DNA of 64,000 bases from Polytrichum commune (taxonomy: Eukaryota; Streptophyta; Polytrichopsida; Polytrichales; Polytrichaceae). The stretch covers positions 64,495,554-64,559,553 of the forward strand of contig OX485803.1 of the NCBI GenBank assembly GCA_950295325.1. The letters run 5' to 3'. Positions 47,601-64,000 of this stretch are shown here, piece after piece. Numbering within the stretch: the stretch's first letter is position 1; each line of letters opens with the position of its first letter. A program made the position numbers and the translations under genes. Below the pieces are notes generated by a model. That model saw only the letters and a program-made list of their open reading frames with translations. It was not told where the DNA came from and made no database searches.

Positions 47601-48757
47601 CACTAGAATGTTATGGAAGGCTATTAAGAGGTTCTTTATATGCCAGCATGACTCGTGCTTTCTATTAGATCATTGAAGTCGTTAATGATGCGTAAACTCC
47701 ATTATGGATACGAACACTTATTTGAGGTTCAAGAGGGAGTAGTCGAGTTTGACACTGGAAGTGTGGAATCGTATATGAGAAAGGATGTGTATGACGTGTT
47801 ACATCTCATGGTACGTCCACGGTTGTTACCAAATCCTTATTGATAGTATTTGTCATTGATTTTTTCTGTCTCTCTCAACCACTACGCTGGGTTTTCTGAT
47901 CCTTCACTTGATATCATGAGTATTTTGAGGCACATAGCTAGCCCAAAATAAGTCAGATTTGGGTGATGGATGTGATCGGGCGCCACTTGGATCTTGATGC
48001 AGGTTACTGAGAATGCAAGGCACTTGGAATTTGCAAGGGATGACATTGATGATGAGCCTTTCCAAACATGCTGGAGAGTTGACTCAGGCATTTCGTATGC
48101 AAACAACAAAATAAACCCTTGCTGTAAACTTATGTCGTCGTTGTTGACACGGAATCTCTCAAAGCGTTGCCCATGTTTCACATTGGCTGTCATATCGATG
48201 GTTGTTGCAATTTTCGTCTAGTAATGTGTTAAAATCGTATCTTGGCCCACGTAATACAACACTTAATATCAGGGCTGAACATATATGACATGACCTGACA
48301 CATTTTTGGGGTTTACTGGATGTTTCATAATATTTTCAAGCCCATCAAAATTTGACGACATCAAATTCCACTTTGGACACAATGCTGACTTGAAGATAGA
48401 ACCATATAAGTTCATAAGGAAAGTTGTAAGTGTTTCCATCCGTAAATAGTTGATGCCATTTGTGTACATGGGCATCTAAAATTCTCTGCCTCAATTTCAT
48501 GAATGGAATGACACTCATACATAGCCTGAATATTGTCCACAGCAGTCTTGGCTTAATCCTTCTCCTCAAAATTTTTAATTTGGTGACATCTCATCCTCAA
48601 TATTGTTAACTCGCAGAAGTACATGGTCTCACTTTCCTACTTTACCCTCTAGTTGATGAACTCTGTTTTGTCGAGCAGAGTAATGAACACTACTGTTTCG
48701 GATTAATAAAAGAGGACGCATCAGAAGACCCCACAAATCTGATTGCGTCACTTGGAG
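44631..48757 (+). CDS. Pepsin-like aspartic protease, 7 exons, last exon not found
   Basis: Exons 44631-45083, 46003-46250, 46752-47006, 47669-47810, 48003-48094, 48341-48426 and 48620-48757 join in phase (about 471 codons). An N-terminal hydrophobic segment (TTMVIIFLIASFTWIY) fits a signal or anchor. Exon 1 has YIKLSIGRQTFDVLIDTGS, the first active-site motif. Exon 2 has YCGYQVNYLDDS, matching the flap region. The 2/3 junction creates EANFGC; exon 3 then has DGVLGLQHVKDVSLPTQF and FGHCIAPK. Exon 4 has VVEFDTGSVESYM, the second active-site motif. Exon 5 has PFQTCWRVD, exon 6 FDDIKFHFGHNADLKIEPY, exon 7 HYCFGLIKED and PTNLIASLGG. A possible end, RIFDYGNNIICLKL with a stop, lies at 48889-48936 but has no in-phase acceptor. 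Substrate unknown. It may be a diverged or decaying gene. Confidence 0.75.
45145..45605 (+). repeat. Two-copy tandem duplication in intron 1 of the aspartic protease
   Basis: 45145-45363 and 45386-45605 are direct copies. Both contain GGGGACATAACA, TTGGGAATAATCTTAGT, CAAGATG(T/C)AAAATCTTG and TTTCATA with GAATAATGTT near the end. The open frame of exon 1 runs by chance into the first copy beyond the GTAAGT donor. Confidence 0.85.
45715..45850 (+). repeat. Dispersed repeat family A, copy 3
   Basis: Partial copy inside intron 1 of the protease, with CACAATCTTATGTCAAGAAC, TTTGCATTCAAGGACAACCA and TGTGATTGAACCC. Confidence 0.5.
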
Positions 48758-49074
48758 GTAAGTGAGGATTTACATTGATAGTTTCATAATATAATATGTG
48801 GGCCAAGGATTTGTGGCGTCTAAATAAACTCGTCCATTAGGAAGGTGAAAATGAGGCGAACTATATTAATGCCTGAAAATAATTGTCTCAAGAATATTTG
48901 ACTATGGAAATAACATCATATGTCTCAAATTAGTCTAGTGAAGTCACATTGAAATGGAATATGCTCTCAACATTCGCAACTCTTAAGAGGCTCAACATAT
49001 GAGCTAAATACTTATTTTCTACAAGCCTCAACAAGTCTTGAATATATTATTCTACATTTATGGGATTGAAACTT

Positions 49075-49255
49075 TTCTTTACTACATTATCTTATGTCAA
49101 GGGCAACGTGTAATATATGATATTGTTGATCAAATAATTAAGTAGGTATTTGCATCCAAAAGCACCCAAGTGTTGAATTTGAATCTCAATATTTAACAAC
49201 ATGAAGGTATTAAACCAATTTGAAAAGTGCACTTGAACATAATTAACTTTTGGGA
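49075..49255 (+). repeat. Dispersed repeat family A, copy 4
   Basis: It contains TACATTATCTTATGTCAAGG, TTTGCATCCAAAAGCACCCA, GAATTTGAATCTCAAT and GAAAAGTGCACTTGAA, giving the fullest view of the family. Confidence 0.6.
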
Positions 49256-49732
49256 TTGAAAATTACATACAAAATTGGAACAGGAATATGGTTGCTCGAC
49301 TATCTAGTGATCTATGACAATGAACAACAACGCATCGGGTTCTCAACAAGTGATTGTGAACATGGTAATGACAAAAAAAGGAAACGAGAAGGCCCCACAA
49401 AATAGAATGGTGAGTGAAAAATATGACATGCAAAAGAGGCAGAGGCCTCTTCTTCACCACGTTATTTTGACAATGCCCATAGAATGTCTCGACTAACCGA
49501 AATATGCCATTCAAAATTGGGTGCATTCAAAGCCTCCGAGTGGTCTCACTAGGACACCCATGACAACCTAACCACATCTAAAGTAACATATGATGATATC
49601 AAGGACGCCTTTCTTGCCAAAGAGTGGAACATTTTCCATCTCTTAGGGAAGCAACTAGACTACCTCCACCTCAAGGATTTTCTCAAATGCGAATGTGAAT
49701 TTGTATTTGAAGCAACCATTGACACCACCACC

Positions 49733-49899
49733 TTTCTTTCAATTGGATCACCAAGTTGATATTAGCCTCTATGTCATGGAGGCCATCACACTCCGCCAGT
49801 CTAGAGAATTAGTTGGCTAGACCATTATGATGTGCTTTCAGTCCCATTAGCCTTTTGACTTCTTGGACTATAAAATCAATTTCATATCATTCCATTGGG
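49733..49899 (+). repeat. Dispersed repeat C, copy 2
   Basis: Direct-orientation partner of 28043-28206. GTCCCATTAGCCTTTTG and the surrounding 160 bp are well conserved between the two. Confidence 0.65.
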
Positions 49900-51409
49900 A
49901 GTATCAAATACCTCAATCAAAGTTGGATATAAAGGGTGTACTAGAGATTGCAGTTGATAAAGTATGAAAAATTAGACCATGTTAGGTGACCACATCAGAA
50001 TGAAGTTAGGAAAAGGACATATTCTTGGCAAAGTTTGATGTACCATGGATACAGCTTCTCACACATGTTCAAAAAAATCTAATATCTTTGGTGTCACTTG
50101 ATGTTTTATTCTATTGACAAATGTTTTACACAACAGTCGATTTCACTCTTAACTTCTTGAAGTGTATTGTGGTTTCATTAGATCATATAAAAAGTAAGTT
50201 TTCTAGAGCTCAACTTTTATTGTACCTAAAAGAAAAGTTATTGCTAATGATTTTAAGTTCACATCAATACAATAGCAATATTTGGTAATTTTCATTAAAA
50301 ATTTATAATCAATCAAGAATCATTAAACTTCAAGAAATTGTGATAATATAGGGGATTTTAAAATCAACCACATAGTTTGTTCAAACGACCACAAAGACCT
50401 GTCAAAACTTGATTTTTCAACACACACATGAAGAGGAGCAAGATATTACCTCCACTTCCTCTTTCTTTACATTTCAACTTACAACTAGAATCGTTCAAAT
50501 TTTGATAGGTCATGTGACCACACAACACATCTATGCGATCATTTTACCATGGTATGGTCAATTGAAAAACTCCCTAAATATATGTAGTTGAATTATAGTC
50601 CAAACTCTCATAATTACATTAAGAGTAGATATACACTTTGAGATAAGAAAAAAGAGTTCATAGAAAATTGACAATTCCAATCAAAATAATACGAAGTTAC
50701 TACATATAGGAATCTATCAACAAAGAGAAAACTTACTTCATTCTTGACTTTTTAAAATTCTTGTGAACAACTATCATTTTATATTGGAACCAATGCCATT
50801 GCCAAGAAAACTTCATGAGGAACACAATGATACCTATCATGACCTTCCTAGCACCTTTCTTTTGGATGAATTTGCCTCCAAGAGTCATTCATAAGCCGAA
50901 AAATGGCCTCTTAGGAAGTTCAGGGTCAAGGAAGCTGAGAAGAAAAAGAAAAAGAAAATTTACGCCCGTACATTGTACCGGCATGAATGTGAGCCCGTTA
51001 TCCAAATGCTTAACACGGCGGGCCATGTTGTAGCATGAGGAGTTATGTCAAGGAAGCTGAGAACTCAGTCTAAGGTTGTTATTAAATTCTTGCATCATAC
51101 ATATACGTAAGTTCATAGCACTTCTTAGAAGGAAAAAGCCACAACTACCATGTAAAGGATGGTCAAGGAAAAAGCTCGTATGAGATTGAATCATGCATGT
51201 TCACTTAGAATCCATGTGCATGATTGTGGGTTTTAAACTTGAATAATGAACCATTCATTGAAACCTCTTACAAAATCTCTACCATTTTCAAGGTGATCAA
51301 TACCACTGCAAAACTGTAGGACACACCTGTAGCACTAAGCTTGCTTTTCGGACATCAAATTCCTTATAAAACTTCTCAAATCTGGAACTCTAATTACTGT
51401 GCCGTATGT

Positions 51410-57142
<5,733 letters not shown>

Positions 57143-57280
57143 AGCTGCTGCTGCTGCCCTAACTTACTTACAACCCTCCCTTCCTTACTTTACTTACAAC
57201 ACACACTCACTCACTCAAAGTTCAAGAGGGCAAAAGAAAACAGAAATCTCTCTTCTGTCTCCCCCGTCCTTCCTTCCTTC

Positions 57281-58344
57281 CTAGGGTGAACCAGCAGGTA
57301 CACTCGTACCTTCGGGGGATGAAGGCCTCGCGGATGACACTGAAAACTTCATCCTTCTTTATGGGGAAGCCCGCTTGACTACAAATCCCATATTGAGTGC
57401 ACTTCGCCTTCAAGGTCTAAAATCCAACATATATGTGCACTTCCAATTAGTAAATAAGCAATTCATTGGGATTTCATTCCGGAAGTGAAACCATCAATGA
57501 AGCATGTAATCAACTTGGAGGTCAAATAAAATTACAAAATCGTCATTAACATTGAGGTTATAATTTTTTTGACTTACCATTTGAAATTGTCTTTGTCATT
57601 CTAAAATAACACTTAAATTTAGTGTGCTGATTTAGTATGTATATTTTATAATATTTTAATAACGCCGCCTACTTTCACAAGTATTCATAAATAAATAAAT
57701 AAACTACTGGAATTCATTAATTAAATAAATGTAATTACTGGAATTATTTAATTATTTAATTTAATTGCTGAAATGAATTACTGGAATGAATTGGTTCAGT
57801 TAATTAAACATTATAATTAATTAGTCTTACTTTATTTGGTAAGCACACTTTTCTGATTTATTTGGGCTTAAATAGGATTCATCAGAATTAATTAGACTTA
57901 ATGACATTACATCACACTTAATTGGTTTGAATGTGTATGAATACTTGTGAAAGTAGGCGGCGTTATTAAAATATTATAAAATATACATACTAAATCAGCA
58001 CACTAAATTTAAGTGTTATTTTAGAATGACAAAGACAATTTCAAATGGTAAGTCAAAAAAATTATAACCTCAATGTTAATGACGATTTTGTAATTTTATT
58101 TGACCTCCAAGTTGATTACATGCTTCATTGATGGTTTCACTTCCGGAATGAAATCCCAATGAATTGCTTATTTACTAATTGGAAGTGCACATATATATTG
58201 GATTTTAGACCTTGAAGGCGAAGTGCACTCAATATGGGATTTGTAGTCAAGCGGGCTTCCCCATAAAGAAGGATGAAGTTTTCAGTGTCATCCGCGAGGC
58301 CTTCATCCCCCGAAGGTACGAGTGTACCTGCTGGTTCACCCTAG
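57281..58344. repeat. Near-perfect 409-bp inverted repeat (foldback element)
   Basis: Arms 57281-57689 and 57936-58344 are reverse complements over 409 bp with about one mismatch that I can see (near 57435 / 58190). The outer ends read CTAGGGTGAACCAGCAGG and its complement; the inner ends read TACTTTCACAAGTATTCATA and its complement. The spacer of 246 bp is AT-rich with AAAT runs. Both arms carry the same short frame containing GFPIKKDEVFSVIREAF, which I do not recognise. An older copy lies at 1-347. A transcript across it would form a long hairpin. The left arm starts about 140 bp upstream of the aminotransferase start codon. Confidence 0.95.
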
Positions 58345-58905
58345 CCCTGCAACTGCCTGGCCTGCCTTATCAGAAGATGCTCACACCTTCTTCACTTTGT
58401 AAGAAAAGGGGCTTCATACGTTAATAAGTCAGGGGATGACCACACATAAGGTAGATGGTGGTGCTAAAACCGTCACTTTGGCTACAGCGATGAGCATATC
58501 TATTCTTCTTATGCCTAAGTTAGGAATATTTTGTTAAAGCCTCATTAGCATTCGACAATGGATTCCAACGCACCAAAATATGCCTTATGCAAAATTTGTA
58601 TGCAAAAGTTATAAGGGTTCAAATTTTGATTGGTAGATGATCCAATACCAACACGAAAACCTAATGTCAAGGTGATGACCATCCTCAGAATTCATATTGT
58701 ATGAGGTACTAAGCTCTTAAAGCGTCACTTTAAGATACTTTTGCTATTTCATGCAGCTAGATAGTTTGGAATTTTTTCAAAAAAAAAAATCCATAGATTA
58801 ACAAGTCAATATAAAGTCTACAAAAAAGCTTTCAAAGTATAAAAAAATCCGCAAAGCCATCTTAAGGAAAGAGCCTTGTATTGTCAACTAGGGGGTCTAT
58901 TGAAG

Positions 58906-59925
58906 TTGGATTGCTAAGTGAGAATCATCACATATATCAACCTTGTTGCGGGTGAGGATCTTCTATTAAATGAAGGAAGGTGTTGTCCCCCTTTTGTGGA
59001 TCACTTTTTACACCATCTAATTAAGCATATACAGTATATTCCCAATTAGCCATTATGATTGGCCAAAGTTGGTGCTCTTGTAAAAGTGTTCTTGCATCCT
59101 TCTTGCACCGTTGTTATGAATGGACAAAGTGTTGCTAGTTAAAACTTAATGTTGCATATGATAATCGATTTTAACAATGACTTACTCAATGGCATTGTTG
59201 CACTCACTTGTTGACGGATTAAGGATTAAAAATAGGTGTCACCAAAAGGCAGGTGACGCTTTAAGGCCTCATTACCTTAGATTGTGCAAGATGTTAGGGT
59301 GTTGGTTCTAGGTGGGGTGTTGACATTAGCACCATCTACCTTCATATACATTTAACCAAAGAGTATGTAAATTAAGTGGTCCTTAACGTGACAAACCCTA
59401 GGGTTTTTTCCAATTTTGGGTCTCTTCACATTTTTGAAAAAATTTAAGATGACTAACATGGCTTAGAAAATGGGCTAGAAACATTATATGCAAAAAAAAA
59501 TCATCAAACGTTTTTTTGATGATCTTATAATTAGTCAAAATGCAATGCAATTGGGTAATTTTGGGTCAAATAGGAGGTTCACTACATATTGTTGGATTGT
59601 TAGGTGAAACCAACAAAAAATCAGTCTTAAAGAGTGAAAGAGTTTTACATTAATTGAAGGTATTGCTGACCATTTGTTGAACACTTCTTACATTGCCTTG
59701 TTGAGTGTGTTTATCCTAGATTAATGATTGTAATTGGGCAAAGTTGGTGCTCTTCTTAAATTGTTTTTACATTCAATTATGTACACATTTAATATGATTG
59801 ATCAAAGTGGCTTTTAACTTTAGCTAATTTTAGGCACCCATTGCACTCACTTGTTGACACTTGAAGGGTGAAAATAGGTGACACTAATGGGCCAATGATG
59901 CAACAACCCTACAATAAGGACCACA
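58906..59925 (+). repeat. Diverged direct duplication
   Basis: 58906-59275 and 59591-59925 share GTTGGATTG(C/T)TA, CAAAGTTGGTGCTCTT, TTGCACTCACTTGTTGAC and AAAATAGGTG(T/A)CAC in the same order. The copies are well diverged and non-coding. Confidence 0.65.
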
Positions 59926-60534
59926 TGCCTTGAGCATTCTTTAACACCAAGCACTAATATCAAGGGGTGTTAACCCTTACATGCCAAAGGCATTTTTTGA
60001 CAAGTAAGATTAACAAAGATGGGTTTTTACTAGGGTCCAAGACTGAAGAAAATCCAAAATCAAGCAATCCTATTTGTTGAAAGTAATCCTATTGGTTGAC
60101 AACAAACTTCTGGACATAAGGAGTTTACACTAGGGCCCAAATCCAAAGTATGAGAAAATCATGATAAAATGGAGTGGCGCTAATTTGGCACCACTTTCCC
60201 ACCAAATCTTGTTAGTCCCAGCTCAAGAAACCACTCCACCCAACTTGAGAAACCAAACCTCAAGCTTGGGTCCAATCTTGAATCCAAAAGCAAGGTTCAT
60301 ACAAGTGAGTTTTGAACCCTAAGTTTCTTTGGGCATGGACTATGATAGTAACGCGCCCTAGGAAGGTTGTCCAATTTAAATGAGTGAAGATGATATATTC
60401 AAAATGTACAATTTAAATACCCTTAATCTCTAAAGCTCTAAGGGGTTTAGTGGATGGACTATATACACAATTTCTATGAGCCAGAGCAAATCTTAGAAAT
60501 ATGTTGTACATATTTATGGGTTGATTTTTTAATT

Positions 60535-60700
60535 TAGTAAGTACATTGTCTTATAGGAAGAACATAAAAACAATACTAAATATGCATTTGCATTCAAGGG
60601 CACCTAGATTGTGTATTTGAACCCAATTCTTTAATAATGTTAAGGCGTTCAACAAATTAAAAAAGTGTACTTGAAAAATGAGTATATTAACTCAAAATAT
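60535..60700 (+). repeat. Dispersed repeat family A, copy 5
   Basis: It contains ATTTGCATTCAAGGGCACCT, GATTGTGTATTTGAACCC, TTCTTTAATAATGTTAAGGC and AAAAGTGTACTTGAAAAATG, the clearest version of the middle blocks of the family. Confidence 0.6.
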
Positions 60701-60762
60701 AGGGGGCGAATTAATGTTGGAAACCTCTTGTAAACAAAAACCATGCAATATAACATGTGATA

Positions 60763-60766
60763 TATA

Positions 60767-60797
<31 letters not shown>

Positions 60798-60802
60798 AGA
60801 TA
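60763..60802 (+). repeat. (TA)n-(GATATA)n microsatellite
   Basis: A dinucleotide TA run passes into about four GATATA hexamers. Confidence 0.9.
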
Positions 60803-62794
60803 TAATAGCCTTGAATAAGGGTATCCTAAGTTAAATACTATGTAGGCTCAAATGAGATGGATGAAAAATACTTTTATCTAGTCTATTTTTGTAGATGAAT
60901 CATGGTTTTAGGGTTTTGGGTGAGCCAAGGCGGTCAGATATCTCGATAATGGTCTTCTCTTGAATGAAGCCTAAGCTCATCTTTTGTTGTAGCCGTTGGC
61001 ATGTTTGGTCTGCCGTTCTTAAAGTCATTGCACGTCTTCTAGGGTTTGGTTATGTTTTGTACCTTTGAGCATTGGAATGTTTTGTTGTTGCTCTTCACAA
61101 CACCGGTTGGCTTTTGGTTATCTCTACGTGCATTTTTTCTTGATAGAAAACTATATGCTTGGCGAGGGCGTCAATGCAATCCACGATGGCAACCGTTCAC
61201 GTTCAGCGCTTAGGTTACTGGTAAGTTATATTCTAGCTTTTCAACCTCACAAGTTGGAGGGTTCTAAACACCATAATTGGGTCAGTCATTTATGTTTCTT
61301 CCTCAAGACAAGAACGCTTGCTAAACATGTTGGAAGTTGCATACTTTGGTTAGTGTTGTTTAGTTGTCTAGGATTTTTTTTGGTTTCTTTGCACTCATGT
61401 TGGTAATGGAGGATCTTGGTCCATCCAAATCTAACATTGGTGTATGGAAACATTGACTTAACCTTGTTTTATAACTCGAAAAGTAGCCGTGTAGGGTGTA
61501 CCAAAATGGCCACATTATGTCATGGGTCTAGCGGCATAGGCTGCCCAAGCATGTTGCTCTTAAACGTCGACACGAAAGGGCATATTTGAGACAATATTCG
61601 ATGTTTAAAATTATTTTTGTAAATGTTGTACAAACTCTTGCTACCCTGCAAATGTTGGACAATTGTGTTTCTTAACACACTAAATTTTAAGATTACACTC
61701 TACTTGCATTCTTCATTACAATCTTGTTGGTGTAATTAAATTCTATTGTCTTTTCTTCTTGCCTTAGCATAACAATGCAATCCCGTTGTTAAAATGCCAA
61801 TTCACAATGCAACCCCCCCCCCTCGGCTAAAAATTAAAGGCTATAAAAAATTTATAAGAAAAATAGGGTATTTAATATTGAATGCATTCTAGATTTCTAA
61901 TTACCAATAGGGTATTAAAATTATAAGCTTAATAGCTTTTTTTATACTTTAAGGACTCCTAATATTCTAATTTCCAAAGCATTACCCCCCTTGAAAATAA
62001 GTGGTTATCGCATGTGTCTCCAAAAAAATTCTATGGGTGCCCCCCCCCTAGTATATTTATGTAGGTGTAAAATATGAGAGTGTTTTCAAATCGCCCCCAT
62101 GTATGCTTCATATGTTCATTGTGTTGGGGTATCATTAGTTAGAGAGGAGTAGCTAGCTAGCCTCTTCACATGTTTGAAAAAATCACTTCATATGAGCACC
62201 TCGAGTTGATCAATATTGGTTTCTTATGAAATGTCAAATTTTCTCTAGAAAATAAATACATATACTATAATAGAGTTGCCTACATTTTCACTTTGAGAAT
62301 CAACGGTGGGGCCCAACGCAAAGAGGTGGGCGTCTAGCCCTTGCTCCAAAGCCATTGACAAGTTAGCAAACAAGTAGGGAGGGATGAAAGGGGCCACTCT
62401 CAAGTATTTGGTGAACAATTGCCCGATGAAGACCCAAAAACCAATTGTATTGTTGGAGATAGAGTGTGACAGATTGAGAGGCCCTTACCTAGCTACCTAT
62501 GTGTGGAGTGTTACAAAGGGATACGATAATCTCCATGCGTTGCCATTACACACGATAAACTAACTTCATGCCACTGATCAAAAAAGGGAGATCAACAAAG
62601 CAATCACTCATGCACTCTCATTATCACTAGATTATAGGTGTTTTCTGCCTTTTGAACTCTTCCGCCTCTTCAAATATGCAACATATGAAGGGGAGAATAC
62701 ATTCAATACTCTTCCCAAACCCACATCACTTGGCAATTCCAAAGGCTAAAGAATGTCATGAAATAGAGTCTAAGGCACGCGGGTGTTATTTAGT

Positions 62795-62960
62795 CAGTTT
62801 TCTTGATTAGACACCTATATTTGATTGGTGTGGTTCGGTAAGGATCAAAGAACAAACTCCGTAAAGACACATGTTCAAAAGCGATTGGACTATGTCTTCA
62901 AATTGTATTAACTACTCCACACTCAATAATGAACACATTTGAGAGGACTTATATGATTAG
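62795..62960 (-). repeat. Dispersed repeat family B, copy 4 (inverted)
   Basis: The reverse complement contains GAGTGTGGAGTAGTTAATAC, GACATAGTCCAATCGC, ACATGTGTCTTTACG and CAAATATAGGTGTCTAATCA, matching 24062-24190. Confidence 0.6.
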
Positions 62961-63199
62961 TTAAGAAAATCAACAAACATGCACATCCGATAATCATAAC
63001 CATTGCTGATCTGCTTCATTGCAAATTTGGTATAGCAACACAATTTTTGTGTAAATCTAATTGGTAGAAGTTGGAGACATGAAAAATGACCAAATAACAC
63101 CCACATACCTTAGACCTTCCACCATGTCCACCTTATCCTGCGAGTGACTCATCAGGTGGGGTTAATCCGAGTGATGACCTGTCACATGAGTAATCTGAC

Positions 63200-63747
63200 G
63201 TGGCATCCTTGTCAGCCCGACATGGCGATTCTTTCAAGTCGACGATCCAAACATCATTATTGTCTCGTGTGTCTCTGACGTTCCTGCTTCTCCTCCTCCT
63301 TCTCCTTGTTGAAATTCTTGAACCTGGATGCTCACGATCCTGTGTTAGTGCTCTTCATACAATTCAATTAGACCTTCAAAATTCTGTCGACAAGTCGCTT
63401 GTGGGTTCCTTCGATCTCTAGTCTTTGGACACGCACAGAATTGGTTGAACAACGTTTCTTCACAAGACTAAGTCAGTGTTGCTTCTCTGTAAATTGCTCA
63501 AACGAAGAGATTCTTGGAGCTTGTGGACTAAAAAGAGCGACAAAGGAAGGTGGACTTAGAAGTTTACTGGAATTCGTCAATCTGTAATTTGCGTGAATAC
63601 ACTATTAGAGGAGATGTGATGCACCAACTTGCTTGGTTTTGTGGAGCCCGGGAGTTTTCAGCCTCAGAAGTGGTTGTTTTGCTTGAAGAACTCTATGAAG
63701 CCAATTTTTTTGGAAATCGAAAATCTGGGAGCAAGGGTTATGTTTGA
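63200..63747 (+). other. Short open frames of unknown nature at the window end
   Basis: A 73-codon frame (63200-63421) has a Leu-rich hydrophobic run (SLTFLLLLLLLLVEIL), and a 65-codon frame (63550-63747) contains QLAWFCGAREFSASEVVVLL. Neither matches a family I know, and I could not join them by splice signals. They may be exons of a gene continuing past 64000, or chance frames. Confidence 0.2.
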
Positions 63748-64000
63748 ATCAAGAGAATTGGGTGAGGTGAGGTTAATTTGAGGTTGTAGCTGAGACAATT
63801 GGGTGAGAAAGAACGAAGGCGGGATGAGTAAGTGAGACATCTGGAAGTCATCATCTTTTTCTTCATCTCTGTGATGTGAGGCTGTTAGTTCCAAGACTTA
63901 TTCAGCTGCAGGATGAGGTTGTGAATTTCATTTCATTATTCTTGATCGACACGAGGGCCACTTTCTGCACAAGGACTTACCACAGTACCCTTACATCGAC

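Larger units (their letters stand above)
48758..51409. other. Intergenic region with transposon debris
   Basis: No intact gene. It contains a family A repeat (49075-49255), dispersed repeat C (49733-49899), a possible gag-like scrap (YDDIKDAFLAKEW) near 49585-49630 and a Lys-rich scrap near 50940. A possible last exon of the upstream protease is at 48889-48936. Confidence 0.4.
58345..64000. other. Repeat-rich region without a recognised gene
   Basis: No gene can be named. Contents: a diverged direct duplication at 58.9-59.9 kb, a family A repeat at 60535-60700, a (TA)n/(GATATA)n tract at 60763-60802, homopolymer C runs near 61810 and 62040, and a family B repeat on the minus strand at 62795-62960. 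The 113-codon frame at 61065-61406 opens with TTG and has no domain. Confidence 0.4.

Noticed and set aside
57222-58424. Identical short peptides (GFPIKKDEVFSVIREAF) from both arms of the inverted repeat
   Set aside because: Identity follows from the arms being reverse complements. I do not recognise the peptide, and a 60-70-codon frame alone is too weak to call as a gene.

Overview
The window is nuclear DNA of a land plant. Genes carry GT-AG introns and encode plant-type proteins: a pectin methylesterase with an inhibitor-like pro-domain, a GT77-type glycosyltransferase, a pepsin-like aspartic protease and the plastid enzyme LL-diaminopimelate aminotransferase. Most of the rest is transposon-derived sequence at all stages of decay. 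Nothing seen fixes the species. A non-seed plant (bryophyte, lycophyte or fern) is only a weak guess. All exon borders were built by hand from splice signals, reading phase and family motifs.

Layout. 1-347 is a diverged copy of a repeat found again at 57-58 kb. 2252-5907 (+) is a four-exon pectin methylesterase. 8424-10916 (-) is an intron-less Golgi-type glycosyltransferase. 10.9-14.9 kb has local tandem duplications and no recognised gene. 14.9-19.0 kb is a decayed Ty3/gypsy-type LTR retrotransposon. 19.8-29.5 kb holds a three-unit tandem repeat, microsatellites, two small inverted-repeat elements, a LINE fragment, a tRNA-derived SINE and dispersed repeats.

29551-41435 is the most notable part: an 11.9-kb Mutator-like (MULE) element with similar terminal inverted repeats and a 12-bp target-site duplication. 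It has two divergent genes. On the + strand is an open, two-exon MULE transposase with a SWIM zinc finger. On the - strand is an eight-exon accessory gene whose product has a ParB/sulfiredoxin-like motif and a C-terminal half resembling an N4/N6-type DNA methyltransferase. It has one in-frame stop and one uncertain splice junction. Both genes carry introns filled with short palindromic repeats. Some of these palindromes have changed on both arms together. This element is the best candidate for an undescribed system.

44631 to about 48757 (+) is a multi-exon aspartic protease with both active-site motifs, whose last exon I could not place. 51410-57142 (-) is a complete ten-exon LL-diaminopimelate aminotransferase (470 aa) of plastid lysine synthesis, with a small inverted-repeat element in its last intron. 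About 140 bp upstream of its start codon lies a nearly perfect inverted repeat with two 409-bp arms and a 246-bp spacer (57281-58344). 58.3-64 kb is repeat-rich and has no gene I can name.

The host genes form no visible pathway or operon. The two MULE genes belong together because they share one element and one 522-bp divergent promoter region.
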